Below, piece after piece: positions 16,219 through 18,077 of a DNA stretch of 18,077 nt (within the stretch, counting starts at the first letter, position 1; each line of letters opens with the position of its first letter). The translations under genes and the position numbers were made by a program. Where the stretch lies: the NCBI GenBank assembly GCA_003551265.1, contig PUMG01000298.1, forward strand, positions 1 to 18,077. The letters run 5' to 3'. The notes under the pieces were generated by a model. It was given only the letters and a program-made list of their open reading frames with translations, was not told the DNA's origin and did not search any database. This stretch comes from Halovenus sp. (GTDB lineage Archaea; Halobacteriota; Halobacteria; Halobacteriales; Haloarculaceae).

Positions 16219-16244
16219 CGATTCGTTTCGTGACCACGTCACAC
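16219..16244 (+). repeat. 26-bp direct repeat, copy 2
   Basis: Identical over 26 bases to 15484-15509. It again begins 12 nt after a stop codon (that of the 15670-16206 gene) and directly abuts the stop codon of the convergent gene at 16245. It includes the GTGAC-CAC-GTCAC hyphenated palindrome. Confidence 0.85.
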
Positions 16245-16817
16245 TCAGGCTGTGACCGAGTCTGCGAAGTTCTGGTTTTCGGTGGTGAACTCCATGAACC
16301 GACGCTCACATGCTTCACAGTGTAACGTCAGCACGCGTTTTTCACCGCAACAGGAGACGACCGGCTCGTCACCGTAGACGACCGTGCCATCACAGAACAG
16401 ACAGGCATCCTGGAACGTCCGCAGTGACTGTGCGATTCGGTAGCGCTGTCGTGGCGGCACGTCGTCCCAGTCCTCGCGCCGCTCGCGCAGTATCCGGTCG
16501 ACCGCGATGTCGAACCGGAGGGCCGCCTCGCTCGGCCAGTTTCTGATTGTGTGGATTATCTTGTACGCCGGATACGGCCGCTCCTGTTCTTCGACGTCGT
16601 CGAGATCCACACCGAACAGCGTCGCCAGGTCAGTGTCGTCGACGCCCTCGCCTTCGACCTCCTCGACATAGGCTCGAAGCGCTGCTTCGAACTCGGAGGT
16701 GAGCTGGAGGTCTTCGTCTCCCTCTGTTGGTTCGATAACGTCGCTGTCGAGCAGATACGCCTCGGGGTCGACCGAGTTCTGTCTCCGGTAGCGAATCCGG
16801 TCTTTGATGTTCGTCAT
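16245..16817 (-). CDS. Conserved protein with C-terminal zinc-ribbon-like motif, function unknown
   Basis: The 190-residue protein starts MTNIKDRIRYRRQNSVD and is acidic and helical for its first ~135 residues. The C-terminus has CLFC (Cys139, Cys142), a CC pair (Cys156-157) and HCEAC (Cys167, Cys170), the C-x2-C...C-x2-C spacing of a zinc ribbon. That suggests nucleic-acid or protein binding, perhaps as a regulator, but no helix-turn-helix is obvious. It has no signal peptide or membrane segment. It converges on the 15670 gene and faces away from the truncated zinc-type operon to its right. The upstream TATA-like elements are weak or unusually placed (TTATAA near 16925-16930 would imply an ~80-nt leader). 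I do not recognise the family. Confidence 0.72.
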   Translation of the reverse strand: MTNIKDRIRYRRQNSVDPEAYLLDSDVIEPTEGDEDLQLTSEFEAALRAYVEEVEGEGVDDTDLATLFGVDLDDVEEQERPYPAYKIIHTIRNWPSEAALRFDIAVDRILRERREDWDDVPPRQRYRIAQSLRTFQDACLFCDGTVVYGDEPVVSCCGEKRVLTLHCEACERRFMEFTTENQNFADSVTA

Positions 16818-16924
16818 GCTGGTGTGTGATAACTCGCACTGACGTATGAGCGTTTCGCCATACTCAGCACCTCACTCCGCTCGGTGGTGAGTGGTCGCAC
16901 ACAAACACGTTTCGGAACTGGTGT
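16818..16924. other. Short non-coding gap between the zinc-ribbon gene and the truncated operon end
   Basis: No gene is seen. The segment holds an imperfect inverted repeat (CCTCACTCC...GGTGGTGAGTGG, about 16870-16893). TTATAA at 16925-16930 could serve as a distant leftward TATA box. It probably represents DNA left after loss of the rest of the FAD/NAD(P)-binding gene that begins at 17011. Confidence 0.4.
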
Positions 16925-17011
16925 TTATAACAGAGGGTGTGAAACAAACGTCCCGTGAAGACCCCCACCGACGATGACACACTCGAACGGCCCGGACTCA
17001 CTCTCTGCCAT
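16925..17011 (-). pseudogene. N-terminal remnant of a Rossmann-fold FAD/NAD(P)-binding protein
   Basis: An ATG (17009-17011) opens 28 codons beginning MAESESGPFE, then CVIVGGGLHGTFV, and stops at TAA 16925-16927. The strand-turn-helix CVIVGGGLHGT is the dinucleotide-binding GxGxxG start of flavoproteins of the lysine/ornithine monooxygenase-like FAD/NAD(P)-binding group. A complete one needs hundreds of residues, so this is a fragment. After the GLHGT block the sequence (VSHPLL-stop) no longer looks like the expected helix, and neither downstream frame resumes the family, which points to deletion rather than a single frameshift. It begins only 3 nt after the S14-like stop codon, so the intact gene was the last member of the same minus-strand operon. 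A functional 28-residue peptide is possible but less likely. Confidence 0.55.
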
Positions 17012-17014
17012 CTC

Positions 17015-17167
17015 TCAGTCGTACTTCTTGAAGCCGATGTTACGTGCTTTCTCTCGGAAGGACTGTCGACAGAGCCAGATGTCGTACGTGCCGACCAGAC
17101 CCTGCTTGCGGCCGGTGTCGGGACACTGACGGAGTGTCTCTCCTCGTCTGGATTCGTCCTCGGTCAT
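17015..17167 (-). CDS. Ribosomal protein S14 (uS14) paralog lacking two zinc-ribbon cysteines
   Basis: The 50-residue protein ends with an unmistakable small-type S14 module: [19 protein letters not shown] and then [14 protein letters not shown]14 sits in the head of the small subunit; the zinc form carries CxxC...CxxC. Here those positions read Cys15-Pro-Asp-Thr18 and Cys33-Arg-Gln-Ser36, so the second and fourth ligands are Thr and Ser and normal four-Cys zinc binding is impossible. It is far from any ribosomal protein operon and instead shares an ATGA overlap (17164-17167) with a HEAT-like gene and lies two genes after a COG0523 GTPase. This matches bacterial zinc-independent S14 copies used under zinc shortage. 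Whether the organism's main S14 has four cysteines cannot be seen here; if it also lacks them, this is merely a second copy. Confidence 0.85.
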   Translation of the reverse strand: MTEDESRRGETLRQCPDTGRKQGLVGTYDIWLCRQSFREKARNIGFKKYD

Positions 17168-17421
17168 ACGACCTCCTCCGCTCGTCGACGAAGCGACGGG
17201 TCGACCCCGCGGTTCTCAGCCAGTGTTTCGAGCTGTTCGGTCGCACGCAGGGTGACGAGCGCTTCGAGCGCCTGTCGTCGGAACTCCCCGCCGAGACCAC
17301 CCATCTCAACGAGAATCGACAGGTTCGTCCGGTCACCTGTCTCTGCCAGCCGGTCGATTGCCTCCTGGCGCTGTTGGCGCGATACGTTTTTCTTGACTGC
17401 AGTCTGGAATGTTGTTGACAT
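17164..17421 (-). CDS. Small HEAT-like helical repeat protein
   Basis: The 85-residue protein starts [20 protein letters not shown]. Two or so helical pairs follow: [32 protein letters not shown], then [13 protein letters not shown] and LRRRAEEVV. The alternating helix pattern with 'RRQAL.AL' and 'LRRRAEE' resembles HEAT/PBS-lyase-like repeats, usually protein-protein interaction scaffolds. There are no cysteines and only few histidines, so it is not itself an obvious zinc carrier. A strong Shine-Dalgarno site (17428-17434) precedes the ATG at 17419-17421, and its stop overlaps the S14-like start. The context suggests an accessory factor of the GTPase or of the alternative S14, such as an adaptor or assembly chaperone; that is inference only. 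Confidence 0.78.
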   Translation of the reverse strand: MSTTFQTAVKKNVSRQQRQEAIDRLAETGDRTNLSILVEMGGLGGEFRRQALEALVTLRATEQLETLAENRGVDPSLRRRAEEVV

Positions 17422-17427
17422 CTGTTC

Positions 17428-17434
17428 TCACCTC
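17428..17434 (-). promoter_or_regulatory. Strong Shine-Dalgarno site for the HEAT-like gene
   Basis: On the minus strand GAGGTGA lies 6 nt before the ATG at 17421, a perfect seven-base match to the archaeal anti-Shine-Dalgarno. This is unusual in a window where most first genes look leaderless and shows that the gene is an internal cistron of a longer mRNA. Confidence 0.7.
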
Positions 17435-17435
17435 G

Positions 17436-18077
17436 TTAGTCCGCAATGCCGACCTCTTCGGCACCGTCGTCAGCTTCGGTTGGCTCCTGGTCGTCCTCGA
17501 ACTCGAACGTGGGAAACCGGTCCTCGTACGTGTTCCAGTCTTCTTCCATCTCCTCGTCGGTGAGCAGACAGTCTGCGAGTGTCGAGTTGACGGCGTCGTG
17601 GTCCATCTCGCGACCGATGAGAACTAGCTGCGTGCCGCGGTCGCCCCACTGGTCGTCCCACACCTCTTCGAGCTGGGGATAGGCTTCGAACTGGGCCTCG
17701 CGCTCTTCGGGTGACAGTGTTGCAATCCACTGCCCGCCCGGGGCGATGCGAATGGACTGCCCAGCGACGTTGAGCGCCAGTGCCAGCTCTTCTCGACCAG
17801 CCAGCCAGAAGTGACCCTTCGAGCGGAGGACGCTGTCGGGGAACGAATCGAGCGCGTCGGCGAAACGTTCGGGGTGGAACGGTCGCCGGGCTGCAAAGAC
17901 GAACGAAGTGACGCCGTGTTCCTCCTCGGCGGACTGGTGTGGTTCTTTGAGTTCCTGTATCCAGCCTGCGGACTGGCTCGATTCCTCGAAATCGAAGCGC
18001 TCCGTCTCGAGAATGTCGTCCGGGTCGACCTCCCCGTGTTCGGTCCGAATAATCGTCGCTCGCGGCTGGAGACGCTC
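17436..18077 (-). CDS. COG0523/CobW family GTPase (G3E metallochaperone), C-terminal part; 5' end outside window
   Basis: The frame is open from the window edge (18077) to TAA at 17436-17438, giving 213 residues. They match the C-terminal CobW domain and linker of COG0523 GTPases: GVTSFVFAARRPFHPERF, then LRSKGHFWLAGREELAL, GGQW, and GDRGTQLVLIGREMDHDAV followed by LADCLLTDEE. The N-terminal GTP-binding P-loop half and the usual CxCC metal motif lie outside. COG0523 proteins deliver or allocate metals, often zinc, to client enzymes using GTP. The acidic tail (FEFEDDQEPTEADD) is a haloarchaeal adaptation. It is 14 nt upstream of a HEAT-like gene and two genes from a Cys-depleted S14 paralog, which favours a zinc-linked subgroup over cobalamin synthesis. 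Any promoter and regulator site would be beyond the window. Confidence 0.88.
   Translation of the reverse strand, partial: ERLQPRATIIRTEHGEVDPDDILETERFDFEESSQSAGWIQELKEPHQSAEEEHGVTSFVFAARRPFHPERFADALDSFPDSVLRSKGHFWLAGREELALALNVAGQSIRIAPGGQWIATLSPEEREAQFEAYPQLEEVWDDQWGDRGTQLVLIGREMDHDAVNSTLADCLLTDEEMEEDWNTYEDRFPTFEFEDDQEPTEADDGAEEVGIAD

Noticed and set aside
16955..17563. A 202-codon plus-strand open frame across the S14-like and HEAT-like genes
   Set aside because: It is antisense to genes with clear family matches, a Shine-Dalgarno site and stop-start overlaps; its own translation is Ser/Arg/Cys-rich without motifs.

Overview
The window is a stretch of haloarchaeal (class Halobacteria) chromosome. 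The support is GC-rich DNA, very acidic proteins, twin-arginine lipoproteins with Asp-rich linkers, a haloarchaeal-type EPSP synthase and Mn-dependent pyrophosphatase, and many genes whose ATG lies 26-30 nt after an A/T-rich TATA-like box, as expected for leaderless archaeal mRNAs. No rRNA, tRNA, insertion sequence or CRISPR array was seen.

Layout. 1-473: the 3' part of a Mn-dependent inorganic pyrophosphatase gene (ppaC). It is convergent with, and overlaps by 17 nt, the minus-strand aroA (457-1752). 1873-2355: a small membrane protein. 2413-4512: an S9-family prolyl-oligopeptidase-type peptidase. 4531-5589 (minus) is an uncharacterised helical protein with a DD-rich motif; it is divergent from a geranylgeranyl-reductase-family flavoprotein (5726-7105). 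7193-8086 encodes a Vms1/Ankzf1-like putative peptidyl-tRNA hydrolase with a coiled-coil N-terminus and a GFSQ motif. 8185-8643 is a small Tat lipoprotein.

8829-15471 is a complete dipeptide/oligopeptide ABC importer: solute-binding lipoprotein, permeases B and C, ATPases D and F. It is preceded by a 20-codon leader ORF whose stop overlaps the binding-protein start (ATGA). A separate promoter appears to lie before permease B. Next come a beta-sandwich-like haloarchaeal protein (15670-16206), framed by two perfect 26-bp direct repeats that each start exactly 12 nt after a stop codon, and a convergent zinc-ribbon protein (16245-16817, minus).

The right end (16925-18077, minus strand) is the most interesting part. 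It is a tightly packed operon of a COG0523/CobW-type GTPase, a small HEAT-like helical protein and a 50-residue ribosomal protein S14 paralog that has lost two of its four zinc-ribbon cysteines. The operon ends in a 28-codon remnant of a Rossmann-fold FAD/NAD(P)-binding protein. The combination of a COG0523 GTPase and a Cys-depleted S14 resembles the zinc-limitation (Zur) regulons of bacteria, here in an archaeon and with an additional HEAT-like partner.
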